Positions 22,121 through 34,300 of a stretch of 64,000 nt of DNA are shown here, piece after piece (position 1 is the first letter of the stretch; the number at the start of each line of letters is the position of its first letter). The position numbers were made by a program, and so were the translations under genes. This DNA comes from Ptychodera flava (lineage: Eukaryota > Hemichordata > Enteropneusta > Ptychoderidae). The stretch spans positions 124,001 to 188,000 of the forward strand of contig NW_027248373.1 of assembly GCF_041260155.1 (NCBI RefSeq). The letters run 5' to 3'. The notes under the pieces were generated by a model that worked only from the letters and a program-made list of their open reading frames with translations, made no database searches and was not told the DNA's origin.

Positions 22121-22187
22121 GTCTGCAGGGCTGTGGTGGGAGGCCGTTTAACGCCGGTAACACACAGCCCTGCCATGCAGAGCTAGG
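22121..22187. repeat. Small palindromic repeat, copy 1
   Basis: This segment contains GCCGGTAACACACAGCCCTG and a partial opposite arm (GCAGGGCTGTGG). It is a degraded member of the family at 24971, 25677 and 32161. Confidence 0.6.
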
Positions 22188-24094
22188 CATTCATAGTGAA
22201 CTGTCTGTCACCACACCGGCATGCGTTGGCTGCACGTAAAAGCAACTCAACTTTCCAAGATCAAACGGTCAGTAATGAAAATTGTTTTAGTCAGTGGTAA
22301 AAACTCTTAACAGATGAAGCGTTAATTGCTTTTAATCAAATGAAAATACATGTTGCCACGGTTTTCAAGTTCAACGGCCTAGATCCGATGTCTCTTCTCG
22401 TCTGATATAGGCCTACATTTCCGTGCGTTGTCGCCCCCGTATGTATCTGTTGCGTTTTTACCGTACATGTAGGCATTTGTAATCTGTGTACTGTAATTCC
22501 CTGGACTGCCTTGCTTTTAGTTGTATTCTGTTGTTGTATCAGCCCTCACTATAGGTACGTGCTTGAATATTAAAATCCCAAGCACTTTCATTCTGCACCA
22601 ATCTTCGTCACACATCTCTTTTTTTCTGCTGCTCTGGTCTCTGGAACTTCGCTTTTGCTTGCAAATGCTTTCTAGTTATAAATAGATTTATGAAGTAATT
22701 GCAACGACACGATCGAAACAGTAATTCTTATTCTCAGAGTGCCGTGGCTTTCAAAATATCACGCAAGTTTACGACCTTGGCGAGCGCGAAAGATTCCGTT
22801 CGATCGGACACACTCATTGCATGTTTGTGCCCACAACGCTGAAGTCTCTGCCGGTGTCAACTCTCAAATCCCGATCTCGGTCGTCAATGTTTTCGTCTTA
22901 CGGACTTTGATGTTTGTGACACATATCTCGACCACGGATACATCCAAATTTTGTTCCTTGACGGAAACTCTTGTTTTGAGTTGTCAGAGTCAACTTTAGA
23001 AGTATATCGGATTCCACAGCTCAACAACTTATGTCTTTGCTACAGCCTTGCGCCGCGCTGCCAGTTTGATTCCGAGCGAGAATAAACGGAATTTTTGTGC
23101 GATGAAGGAAATTTATCGTTGTTAGTCAAATGACTTTATGCTTGTCGCTTTCCCGAAGATTATACTGTACTCATTTATTCAGTTGAACTTACGTTGAGGT
23201 GTAGGTTTAGGTTTTATCGCCAACTGGGATCGCCAGCTACGACGTCCACATTGAGCCTACACGACTCGACAGGAGCCGCGACGTTACTGAGCCATTAAAA
23301 TAAAACGATCGTCGGTATCTCCATTCGATTCTCGGGAAAAGCTATAGTTTAGCGATTTGAAATTTCGTTGGACAAATATGCCTTATATGTTTCTATGTAT
23401 GGATTTATCGGGTCAACTTTTTGTAAAAATAACGTGAGAGCTAGCACGGCATTGATCACAAAAAATCTGTCTGTGTCGCGACGCCTGCATGTATGAACGG
23501 TACCATGCACGAAAAAATACCGCAATTATACGGTGTCGCTCAAATTTGATCAGAATTGGTATATACCAGTATGGTTACCAAAGATCAACAATAAATATTG
23601 TTTCTACTGTTCCGTTCAGGAAAATTCTACGTTAATGTTATGACAATGATTTCTGCACAGTACAACACAGAAAAACAACAAGAAATATTTAAACCAGGAA
23701 AAAAGAATGACAAAAGTAAATAAGTTCTGAAACTTTACGTACTGGATGTCAACTTTAGCAACATGCACAGCACTACAGCTGTCCCCTCTTAGTTTGAGCA
23801 TAGAGAGTCTTCCCCCCTCTACTGTCTATGGTTTGAGCAGGTCTGTAATATGCAACAGTTCATAAACAATGACAGGAAATGACTCAAGCCTGTTTCAGTC
23901 ACTGGCATGCCATGACTCCTGCACATTTGCACGATTTCCCTTTTTTTCTTACCTCATTTGCACATTTTTGACACTGACATGTTCATTGAACAAATTCACA
24001 TCTCAACCCCTGCATCTACCTCTACACCAAATACTGAGATTGTAGCTTTTGCGGTATGGGAGTCTTTGTGTGTGACGGACGTACATCCGCACAT

Positions 24095-24128
24095 ACATAC
24101 CCACATACATACATACATACATACATAC
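24095..24128. repeat. (CATA)n microsatellite
   Basis: CATA units are followed by a flank with CATATAAGC. A reverse-orientation relative lies at 28850-28920, so the microsatellite seems to belong to a dispersed repeat. Confidence 0.75.
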
Positions 24129-24970
24129 AGAGATACAGACGCCACCGACTCATCATATAAGCTCTTTTTGGTATTTATGTACAAAACCAAATATGAGCTT
24201 AAAAGTTCTGGTTCATGACGTACAACAGGGGTAATTCGGATTTCTTATCCATCCTGTTCTACGTCACACAGGTGAAGATTCGGGCCAGCCAATGTGATAA
24301 TATGCAATATATTCAACGATTCAATGTAGATGAATGTTCAGTTCTGGTGTATGTTACACAATATCTGTCTGGTTTGCTGTCTTGCAGCGTCTGATCTACA
24401 TCCATCTCTATGTTAGAACCACTGAGAAGAAACTCGGCATTTCGTCTTAAACGAAACTTTGTAGTAGTGTAACAGCTTTTTGTAGTTTAAAACTACTATA
24501 GGCAATAGGATGCCTGACCAGTACATACACAGGAGAACCCCCACAGCCCTGTGACATTCAAACACATGGTACACAGTTGTAAAAAGTCCTGTAACAGCCC
24601 TGTGGAGTGACAGACCCTGTACTAGTTTGTGAAAACTTTGTCTGTTGTTGTGTTTTGACAAACATTGCAGAGAAATAGATGTGATCCACAGGCATGTGCC
24701 ACTGATGCGCATATCCCTGTGAATGGCAGTGAATAATGGGCTGTTACAGGGATTTACTTTACATCTCAGTACTAGGATCTCTCATATCATTCACTGTCAC
24801 AGCGTTATTTGCCACAACCCAGCTAGTACTAGCCTAGCACACATCACTGTACCAGCCTATTTTACAAAGTCAAGCAACACATCAATACACATCACTGTAC
24901 CAGTCCTTTTTTTCACAGTTATGTGACACCTCGACACACATCACTGCACCAGCCATTTCTCTGCGTGCGA

Positions 24971-25020
24971 GTGCTAGGCTGTGTGTTACCGGCGTTATAT
25001 GGCCTCCAACCGGTAACACA
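24971..25020. repeat. Small palindromic repeat, copy 2
   Basis: CTGTGTGTTACCGGCGTTAT is followed by CCGGTAACACA on the opposite arm. Confidence 0.65.
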
Positions 25021-25676
25021 GAAGGAACCACGTTATGACCCCCTAGCACAGTAAATTTATCCAATGGTAGGCCCACTGTGTACTGATGCTGCCCCGGTGT
25101 ACTTTTTGTACGAATTTGAAACTACTTGTATCGTGTCAGTTTGAAAATAAACCATGTTAACCAAGACGTCTTACTTCTTACAACTTTGTTTGATTTGCTG
25201 TGTGTTTTTACAGCACCAAATCTACGTTGCATACTTTGGAGTAAGGTGCATTGTGTGTTTGTTTGTTTTCTTCCAATCTTGAACTCCCCAACTTCCCCTA
25301 TATGAAACACGAAAGTATGGTCGCCACAGTCATACGGAACAGTCCAGATTAGCTTGCACAAATGTCGGAAATTAGGCACCAGGCCAGTGTCAATATCATG
25401 TCAGGCACATTCACCTGGGTTCAGTACGCGTCCAGTGACCAATGTTTATGTTCGGTGATGATGAATCTGTGAAAGCATAGAAGCAGCGCGATTGTTCATT
25501 CAACTGACCAGGGGCAGGATATTGGATGCAAAGAAGACCAGTGGCAGTGTAGCTGCAATCCGTAGTAGCTCTGCATGGCATTGCTGCGAAAACGAGCCCT
25601 GCCACTCCTTGACGTGTTCTGCTACCACTCCAATGACCAACCTACCAGAGTGGTAGAGGCTACGGATTCGCAGCAA

Positions 25677-25739
25677 TGCATGGCAGGGCTGTGTGTTACC
25701 GGCGTTATACGGCCTGGTAACACACAGCCCTGCCATGCA
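25677..25739. repeat. Small palindromic repeat, copy 3, perfect 24-bp arms
   Basis: The arms 25677-25700 and 25716-25739 are exact complements, separated by a 15-base loop with GGCGTTATACGGC. The arms contain GGCAGGGCTGTGTGTTACC. Confidence 0.85.
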
Positions 25740-25879
25740 GAGCTAGAATCCGTAGGGGTCGTTTAATCGTCAAATCCAAAATGAACCTTCTATACAGGCT
25801 ATAATTATTGCATCAGAGAAGACCGATGAATCATGCCAAGTAGCTGATTATGAGGTGAGTAAATCATACAATCATATTA

Positions 25880-26863
25880 TTGGGGACAAGATTTCATGGA
25901 TTACAAGAAGTGGGATAAATCAGCAATTGAAAAAACTCACCTCAAATTTTGTAAGAACATTTTACAGTGTAATAGACAAGCTTGTAATGCCGCTGTGAGG
26001 GGTGAACTAGGACAATTCCACTTCTACTGGAGATCAAACTTAATATTGTTAAACACTGGCTTCATATCGTACAACTGCCACATTATAATCTTGCTAAAGA
26101 AGCTTTTCTGGAGCAAATGGTAAACAACACTAACAATAGATCCTGGTTTAACTGTTTAAGTGCTTTAATTAAAGACAATGGAATGGACTTTCTCCTTGAT
26201 AAAGCTCCATCACTTAAACACCACAAAGTTATAACTGGTTTAATGAAAACAAATTTAACAAACAATTATGAAGTCTTTTGGAAAAAGTTGATCACTGATG
26301 AAAATAGTAAACTAAGAATGTATGCCAAAATAAAAGGTAATTTTAGATTAGAACCCTACTTAACACAGTTGCAAGGTGAGAAAAGAAAATTGCTCACCAA
26401 ACTTCGCATTAGCAATCATGATCTAGCAATTGAAAAAGGGAGACACACTGTTCCAAAAACCCCAATTACTGAAAGATACTGCAATCAGTGTAACACCAAC
26501 AGTATTGAAGATGAAACACACTTTTTATTAGTCTGTCAGAAATACAAAGTCCAAAGAAAGTACTTTTTCAGTAAAATCAATTCCCAAACGACGATACTGA
26601 AAATCAGCTTATTTCTCTACTAACAAAACAAGAGTTATCTTTTAATGAACAACTTGCTGATTATATTTTTACTTTATATAAACAAAGAAATACCTAGTTA
26701 TATTTATTATTAGCTACTATTATTATACTGTAATACTTTATCTTTATTGAAGAAAATTTTAAATTTTTTTGTATCACACTTTTATTGCCACAAATGTGAT
26801 GTAAGTCCTATATTTACAAGCAAGCAATAAAAATATTATTATTATTATTATTATTATTATTAT
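25880..26863 (+). mobile_element. LINE 3' remnant, CR1/L2-like
   Basis: The carboxyl part of a LINE ORF2 is seen: DKSAIEKTHLKFCKNIL and AVRGELGQF, then in another frame KLRISNHDLAIEKGRH, CNQCNTNSIEDETHFLLVC and its tail. The frame shift between 26030 and 26120 and the missing RT show it is dead. The 3' end has CAAGCAATAAAAATA followed by an (ATT)n run at 26833-26863, a tail form usual in such LINEs. Confidence 0.82.
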
Positions 26864-27093
26864 GGCTTCATGCAACAATGACAAATACAATTTGTGATAT
26901 AGAGAGAAACGATGATCTACTGTTGTAGTGTTTATTATAAATTTCAATCAAAAGCATCAAAACAGCGAATTTATTCAATTGAAATAACAATTCTTCAATG
27001 AAAGCTATATAATATAAACATATCCGAAAATGATTTTTTAAAATATTTTTGCATGCAACACAGATTAAACGTTTCAAATTTAATTTGATTTGA

Positions 27094-27099
27094 TTTATT
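27094..27099 (-). terminator. Poly(A) signal of the minus-strand gene
   Basis: AATAAA on the minus strand lies 12 bases after the TAA stop at 27111-27113. Confidence 0.65.
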
Positions 27100-27110
27100 T
27101 CAATTACTAG

Positions 27111-30100
27111 TTACAATGGATGAGGAAACGTTGGTGACAGCTGACTGTCATTTTCCTCGCGAAAGAAGCCACCTGCCGAGTAATCGATTTGTTTGTCTTC
27201 GGCGATTAATTGTTCCCTCTTATCATTATTAATTTCCATTATGTTTTCTGCCGTACGAAATAATTTAAATTGATGGAAAAAATCACCGTCTTCTTCTTTA
27301 TAAGCTGAACGAGCAAATTTTCTCTGTAAAGGAAATGTAAGTTATAAAAAGCACATTAGGAAAAGGTGTACAAATTTATGTCTTTTTAATTTTTGAAATC
27401 GATCGTTTGGAATGAGTATTACCATAAAGATAGATCACCACACAATTATGAAATTTATGTTTTGTTTTTTTCTCAGTCGTGCAATTCTGCACTTCTCCCA
27501 AAATTTGATGATGTTAAGAAAATGAAATTCTTTAAATGTGATTTTGATTTCTGTAAGACAACAAAGCTCTAATTCCTATACCCCTTTTATATTAGACAAA
27601 GAAATCATGTAGTCCACACATTAGCCTTCATTACTGGCAGTCCCATGTAAGATAACCAACAATGCGGAGAGTATAGTCTAACTACAGAAAACAAAAGGTA
27701 CAGTGCATTTAAGCTTACCATCAGTGCAACCTCTGACATGCTGACCGTGTCATGTTTTATTCTCTTGTTGCGGCACATTGATATGACAAGTGATTCTGTG
27801 TCCATTGTCCCATATTTTGTCATGCCATTGTCTTTTGCTAGGATCTGCCAGAAATGTTTAATTAAAAAATATATGTTAGTTCTAGGTTGTAAAAATGGTC
27901 AGTACTAGTAGTAACCTAAAGGAGTCCAAAGTTATTCTATTTTATTCTTGCCATTCTTGCTGAGATTTAACTATTACATGACATAACTTTGTGAAGCGAC
28001 TGATTTTCTTCTTGACAAAATGTGGTGAGTAAGATAAAAACTAATAACATGAAAATTAATGTAATAATACCTTTCTTTGCTCTTCTTGTCTCCATTGACA
28101 AAATTTCTCTTTGATCCAGGAGACCAATTTCTCCTCTCTTCCTCATACTCTCTTTGCGTGAGAGAGGCCTTCATTAATTCCTGAAAACATGACCAATAGA
28201 ATGACAATAGAATTATTTTCAAGAACAAAAATCAAATTATATAATTTTAAAGCCATAATACTTTTAATGTTTGTATGTGTCAGTAGAAATAGATAGTCTC
28301 TATTTGACGTTAAGTGTGGGTTCAACAGAATCTGGCTTGGTTTTTTTACTGGGTCAGATATATGTTATTCAAAAGTTACAGTTAATGGTACTGCGGCTTT
28401 AATATTGAAATCTCTAATGGCATTTAATGTATTGTAAAAAGGGACAGTTTTCTCACTCAAAATTGTATTTTCATTGAAGAGGACTAAATTTTTGAAAAGG
28501 CTAAAGATGCACAGATAGTGATACTTGGCATATTATCTTTTTCTTTATGGTTTGTGTTTATGAAATAACAAAGATCAGAAATATCATTCAGCTTAATCTT
28601 GGTGTTCAATAAATTTGAAAAGAAAAACATGGCTACAGAGTACCGGGTAATCAAAATCATTTACAAAAAGAAATACCTAAAAATACCTTACCCTGGCACG
28701 TTTACTGGAAACAGTCCTATTAGGAGAGTGGAAGTACTGCTTCCCTGATACTCGAAGAAGTTTATCCTGTGTAGAAATGATTGAAATAGTCTCTAAAAGT
28801 TTATATCAGAACTTGTTTGTAGCTCTCTCATTTTGTATAAAATGTGAGGTTATCATATAAGCTGAAGTCAGTGGCATCTGCATGTATGTGTGTGTATGTA
28901 TGTATGTATGTATGTGTGGATGCATCCTGGACTATAGAAGGGATTTGTTCAAATGAAGTTGCATTGCCAAAATTATGCAAATGAGCTTCAAAAATGTCAA
29001 AATGTTCAAGAATTAATAACTCAAAAGCCACTGTTTTGATTGCTTTGAAAATTAGTGTGCAAGTACCTTAGGTGGACCTTATACAGTTTTATGAATATTG
29101 TGAAGATGTCTTGAATTTTGTATTTTTGCTGAATTTTGGGGTTTTTTTTTTCTGACTTTATGTTAAAAATTCTTGTTCTCTGAAACCGCTGGACCAATTG
29201 TTCTCAAATTTGGATTGGATATTTGCAAGGGTGTTACCATTCTAATTTGTTGAAATGAAGACAAAATTGGAAAAATTACTGCTTTTAGGCAATCTTTGTC
29301 ATTTTTGGTCCAAAAATCGTAAAAAATATTTTCTTTTTAAAGCCACTTGACAGTCAGTTTTTATATTTGGTATGCAGATTCCCAGGGATGACACTAGTTA
29401 GATATGTTGAAATTGTCCTGAAATGTACAAATTTGTATTTTTAAAGACAATTTTGTCATTTTTGGTCAAGAAAACCTGTTCTCAAAATTACTTACTTGTC
29501 TTATAGCTTTGTAATCTGGTATTAAAGTCCCGAGGGATGTTATTAGATAAATATTTACTGCTTAAAGTGTTGGGAAAAATCAAAATTTGTATATTTTAGG
29601 TAAATTTCACAGTTTATGACCTTAAATGACCTATACCAACCAAGAATATGTTGTGAGACAGTTTTGAAGGCTGTGAACATATTTTTTTTTCATATTTGTT
29701 AACATTTGTAGGAAATTTGTAGAAAATTTGATCCAGAAAACAAAGCTGAGATAAGGCCTTCTCTTGCTGACTTTTTTGTGACATTTGCTTATGTATTAGG
29801 ATCTGCTTGTCCCTTTGTTATAGAAGTTGATATGCAGGTTGTAGACCTTGCTTTTGTCACTCTTGTTTTTCTGGTTTAAATATTTCTTCAATGGACCAAT
29901 TCAAACTGGATGTGAGCATGTTGTGTCTCCTTGATGGTACTTTTGTTTCATGGAAGCCTTCAAATTAAATACACTAATGTTGCATGAGATTGGCTTTCAC
30001 CTTGTTATATAGGCTACAATAACCATTCAACATTCAAAGTTATGCTTGTATGGTAAACTTGGTCTCTTTCAAACATATTAGGACTGAGTTAAATTTTGCC

Positions 30101-30758
30101 TCTCCTGTATATAATCACTTTGTAATTACTTTGTAATCACTTTATTGCATAACAACACACTTCAGAAAGTGCAGTATAGCAAGAACAAAACATCAATACA
30201 ATACAATACATCCTTCAGAGTTAGGGTAGGTCAGGACAAAAAATTTTGCCTGCATTTTTTAGCCATAGTTCCAAAATTTTGTAAAATTTATGTGAATTTG
30301 AGTTGTTTTCCTAATCCCGCGAGATTTCCTTTTAAGCAAGTGAAAAATTAGGGTTTGGTGGACTGGCCTAGCACATCCCATAGTGAGTACGTGGGAAACA
30401 ATATGTTTCCTAAAGCCTCCCAATATTTATTATAAGCTTTGGTTTATGAATAGAATTTTTACACATCAATATTCAAATAGAAAAATGTGGTGTTGTGATG
30501 TCATATGAACAAAAGAAAGAAAACTCTCAAATAAATAACGAAAATTTAAACACTTACTTCTAAGACTGTGCCGCGTCCAACTTTGAAGTTTTCCAGTTTG
30601 TCTTTGCGCAACAAAGCAATAGCATTGCCAAGCTGGTCGCTGACGTTGTCGATTTTATCATCCAAAGTATGTAAACGCCTTTCAACGACGATTAATCTTG
30701 TGTTTAGATTGTGCAGATACCCAAGGATTCTGGCTGTGGTATTGGGTTCTGATGCCAT
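27111..30758 (-). CDS. Unrecognised multi-exon gene with amino-terminal coiled coil
   Basis: Five exons are supported by splice signals: 30758-30558 (ATG in a good context, AAAATGG), 28766-28692, 28180-28071, 27844-27719 and 27323-27111 (stop TAA). The first encodes about 67 residues with heptad-like leucines (ILGYLHNLNTRLIVVERRL). Later exons give DKLLRVSGKQYFHSPN, LMKASLTQREYEEERRNW, GTMDTESLVISMCRNK and RKFARSAYKEEDGDFFHQF; the product is charged and probably nuclear or cytosolic, with no signal peptide. Joints 1-2, 2-3 and 4-5 match in phase 0. The joint between the 28071 donor (phase 2) and the 27844 acceptor (phase 0) does not, so a small exon may be missed or the gene may be damaged. 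I do not know the family. Confidence 0.6.
28990..29610. repeat. Degenerate tandem repeat, about 145 bp, about four units
   Basis: Units share TTTGATTGCTTTGAAA-like, GGTATGCAG..CCCAGGGATGA and GTCATTTTTGGTCA segments. The same family occurs at 38395-39250 in the same orientation. This copy lies in the first intron of the minus-strand gene. Confidence 0.7.
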
Positions 30759-31327
30759 TTTCTTGGCCCTTTGACTTAAAGCTCTGCACGAAGTTGATGC
30801 GACTGCTTTACTGTTCGGGAAAGTCAAAACTTAATGTGTACGTGTTTTCGCGCCGCGTCCGTCGTTCAATGAAGTTGTCGTCAAAGTCATTGTGGAGGGA
30901 CCGTGTCAAAATGTACGGCCGCCAAAAGACAGATTCACGATTGTAAAAACAACACCGGTTAATATTTTTATTCTTGATTATTTGTAATGTTGTACCCGCA
31001 ATATGTTGTTGTCGTGTCATGAATTCATATAAAATATAATTTCTGAATCCTAAATTTACGAAAAGAAATACTAGTAACCACCGACAGCAGAAACGAAGGG
31101 CGTGAAATTTATGAATGAAACGTTTTGCCGGTGTTATGATTGGCTAAGATATCTCATGAACTTGCCCCATGCCCTGCCTGCATGACCCGGGCCGGCCGGG
31201 TATAATGTTCGTGCCTAGAGGTTGTAAGAGACTATCGCCAGTGAGTGAAGTAAAATTCTCAACGCGAATCACAATCATAACTTTTATCTTAACAATTGCA
31301 TAAAATATACATTTCACAGATAATCTA
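30759..31327. promoter_or_regulatory. Putative bidirectional promoter of a head-to-head gene pair
   Basis: This 569-bp interval separates the ATG of the minus-strand gene (30758) from the first exon of the plus-strand gene (31328). It is richer in CpG than the surroundings (for example CGCGCCGCGTCCGTCG near 30850 and the GGGCCGGCCGGG at 31190-31200). No clear TATA box was identified for either gene. The assignment rests on position. Confidence 0.4.
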
Positions 31328-34300
31328 ATGAGACTGACAGCAAAAGAAATAAGACAGCGTTGTGCAGAACGTACGAATATGAGTTTCCTGAGGAAGAACG
31401 ATTCAAATTCTCCCAACTCAGGTGATCACGTGATTGTGTTCCGGGCTCTAGCTGGTAAGATATTGCAGTGTCGTCTGCGCCCTGAACAGACCAGTCGAGC
31501 GAGCCGTATGTACAGTAAATCTCAGGTAAGTATCGGTAGAGACTTTCAAAAAAGTTAAAAGTTTTTTCTAAATATTTCATTTGTCGATTATTTACATGTA
31601 TAAATATGACTGTCGTGAATGCTGATAAAAAAAAATCGCATTGCGTACGAGAAATGTATTAACGTTCATTCGCAAGTTTTGATGGAACGATCGGATTACT
31701 TTTTTACTTTTTGTGAGTCAGAATTACTGATCAAATTTGATTTGTTTTTGAAAAAGTAAGGTTTTATAACTAGTTATCATACCTAAAATTATAAATTTGA
31801 TGTCAGTTTGATCTAATACTATTTGATTTTGATTATGCTATCGATACTCGATACCTTTGTCATCGGGCCACGGAAATACGGCCCTGCGTATATTTTCACG
31901 CAAGAAATGGTCAACTATGTACGATAACTTACTCTACGTGAAACAGTCGTATAGCGACGTCAATGCATGCAATCAGAACGCTGGACGGAAGCGTTCCGTC
32001 ATTAATTATGGAGCACCGAAAGAGCAAACGCTGCCTAGTAACAATATTGTGTCTACGGTTAAACCATAGACCCTAAGTATCTAATGAACTAATCATGGAT
32101 GTACAAAAATAGAACAGATCTGGCCAGGACCTAGCCGGCTCTGCGTACAAAGTCTGACAGGTCTGTGTGTTCCCGGCGTTATACGGCGTATAACGCCGGG
32201 AACACACAGACATATACGCAGGGCTAGCCAGGACCGTGATCTGGCCCGTATGCTTAGTAGTTCAGAGCATGGAGGGGGGCTTCCTACCTCCATGTTCAGA
32301 GCATGGACCCTGTAGCAAGTGTCTATGGACCGTAGAAAGTTTATAGTAAGACAGGGGAGCATCTCCGAGCGACGGGTCAAACTTCTAGGTTAGAGATATC
32401 ATTAACGAAATGTATACATGGACCTGGCCCATGTTACGTTTTATATGTTATTGATATGGTGAAGAACAAGAAACAAAGTGTTGATTTGTTAAATAACAGG
32501 GGACCCAGAAGTCTGGAAGTTGTTGTTTCCATTGTTGTTTATGTTTATTAGTTTTGTTGTTGTTGTTGTCATTGTTGTTGACCAATAAAATTCAACGAAC
32601 ATAACTATAGTATAGTGTTGTTGTTTCAAACGCAATGTTGATGTCCTAAGAGTAAGAATCATTACTAGGACACTATCATTATTTGACCCAATGCAACTCT
32701 CTCCGAATGTTAACTCTCTAGTTTTGGAGAGATTGTATTGGGTCAAATAATGATAGCGTCCATGTAATTGTAGCGATTCTTAGGACATCTACATTACGTT
32801 TGAAATAACAACAATATAATAGTTACTTTTTTTAATTTTGTTGTCAACAAATTTAACTCATGTCATCCTTAAATTGATCTCTTTGAAGTTTGCAAAAGAC
32901 ATTTTAATCTGTCACGTGATTTGGCCGCCATATTGGATTTTTCGAAAATACCAATTTAATCTTCAAAAATCTTCTACAATCTTCACAACAAAAACACCGA
33001 TAGAGCTGAAATTTTACTCATACCATCCTTAGAGTGATCTCTTTCAAGTTTGCAAACCACATTTGGATCGGTCACGAGGTTTGGCCGCCATATTGGATTT
33101 TGCGAAAATTGTGATTTAATCTTTAAAAATCTTCTTCTCCAAAACCAACACACCAATTCAACTGAAATTTCATATGTAACATCTTAAGTGTGATCTCTTT
33201 CAAGTAATGAAGCTACCACGCATGTACCGGTAATTCAATCACCATAATTCAAACACAATAATCCACCAGAGACTGTCATCAGCAATGACTTGTTTTTTCT
33301 TTTTTCCTGTAGGCAATGTGGGCCAAAGCTAAGAAAACTATATGATGCAGATTATGTTCAGAGATTTCTCAATGGCAGCAGCAATACACACGTGAAGACC
33401 CATGGTCAACTTGCATTGGTATGGCATTTCTGTGTTTTCCAAAAATAAACAAGCTATAATTATTTATTTACCATTAGATCACCAGGTGATTCTTATAGAA
33501 TCACATATTTGATAAATGAGGAAATTTACATTTTGTCAGCACCTTGCTGATATCACTGCTATGATTACTACACATTCTTAGAGCAACATTTGATGTTACT
33601 AAGTTGAACTGACATCGGCCATATAGCTTTCAGCTTAGTTTTCAGTATTCAGTTCTATTGCTTTTTTTTGTATTACAGAAAAGTCATGGTATGACAGACA
33701 TTAGTAGTGAAGAATTAACAGCATTAAAGAGGTAGTATACAGTTCCAAAAATAAATTATTTTAGAAATCATCATGAAACACTCATGAATAGTGACTTATC
33801 GATAGGTGATTTTAGTCCCCACTGACACTGTCCCTGGGCATAGGTTTGGTCATGTCCGTCCGTTCGTCTGTCCGTTCGTTCACGCAGATATCTCAGAGAT
33901 TCCTGGATCAATTTCATTCAAGCATAGTACAAAGATTACTCCTTATTGCATTGGTCTTGTGAGACTTGGTTACAGACCATAGCAACAAATTTCTAACCAA
34001 GTTATTTGGTTGTGCTTTACATGAAAGCTGAATAGATCCCAGATTTCATAACACTTTTGACACTAGGTGTTGTTTAAAATGATTGATAATATGAAATTTG
34101 ACATATGTGTTTATCCCATCACAAAACTACACAGCCATGCGAGATCTCAAAATTTCTCATGAGTTTGGAAAATGACCTGTCAATCCTTTATGTATATGTG
34201 CAGGTGGGTCAGTTGGTTGTCTAATCAAGCACTCATATTATCAGAAGTTGTTGTTAATGAAGGTCGATCCACACATGTAATTGGTCTCCTTCATAATATT

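Larger units (their letters stand above)
21433..25876. other. Gene-poor stretch with scattered repeats
   Basis: No supported gene is visible over these 4.4 kb. It holds a CTTT run (21544-21563), three small palindromic repeats listed separately, a CATA microsatellite near 24095-24128, and a set of CCCTGT/ACAGGG-containing palindromic fragments between 24480 and 24960 that resemble 39640-40090. CpG dinucleotides are fairly frequent at 22700-23300, which could mark a regulatory region, but no exon was found next to it. Confidence 0.5.

Noticed and set aside
22739-23000. 86-codon plus-strand frame in a CpG-containing stretch
   Set aside because: No splice partner, motif or repeat of the frame; treated as chance.
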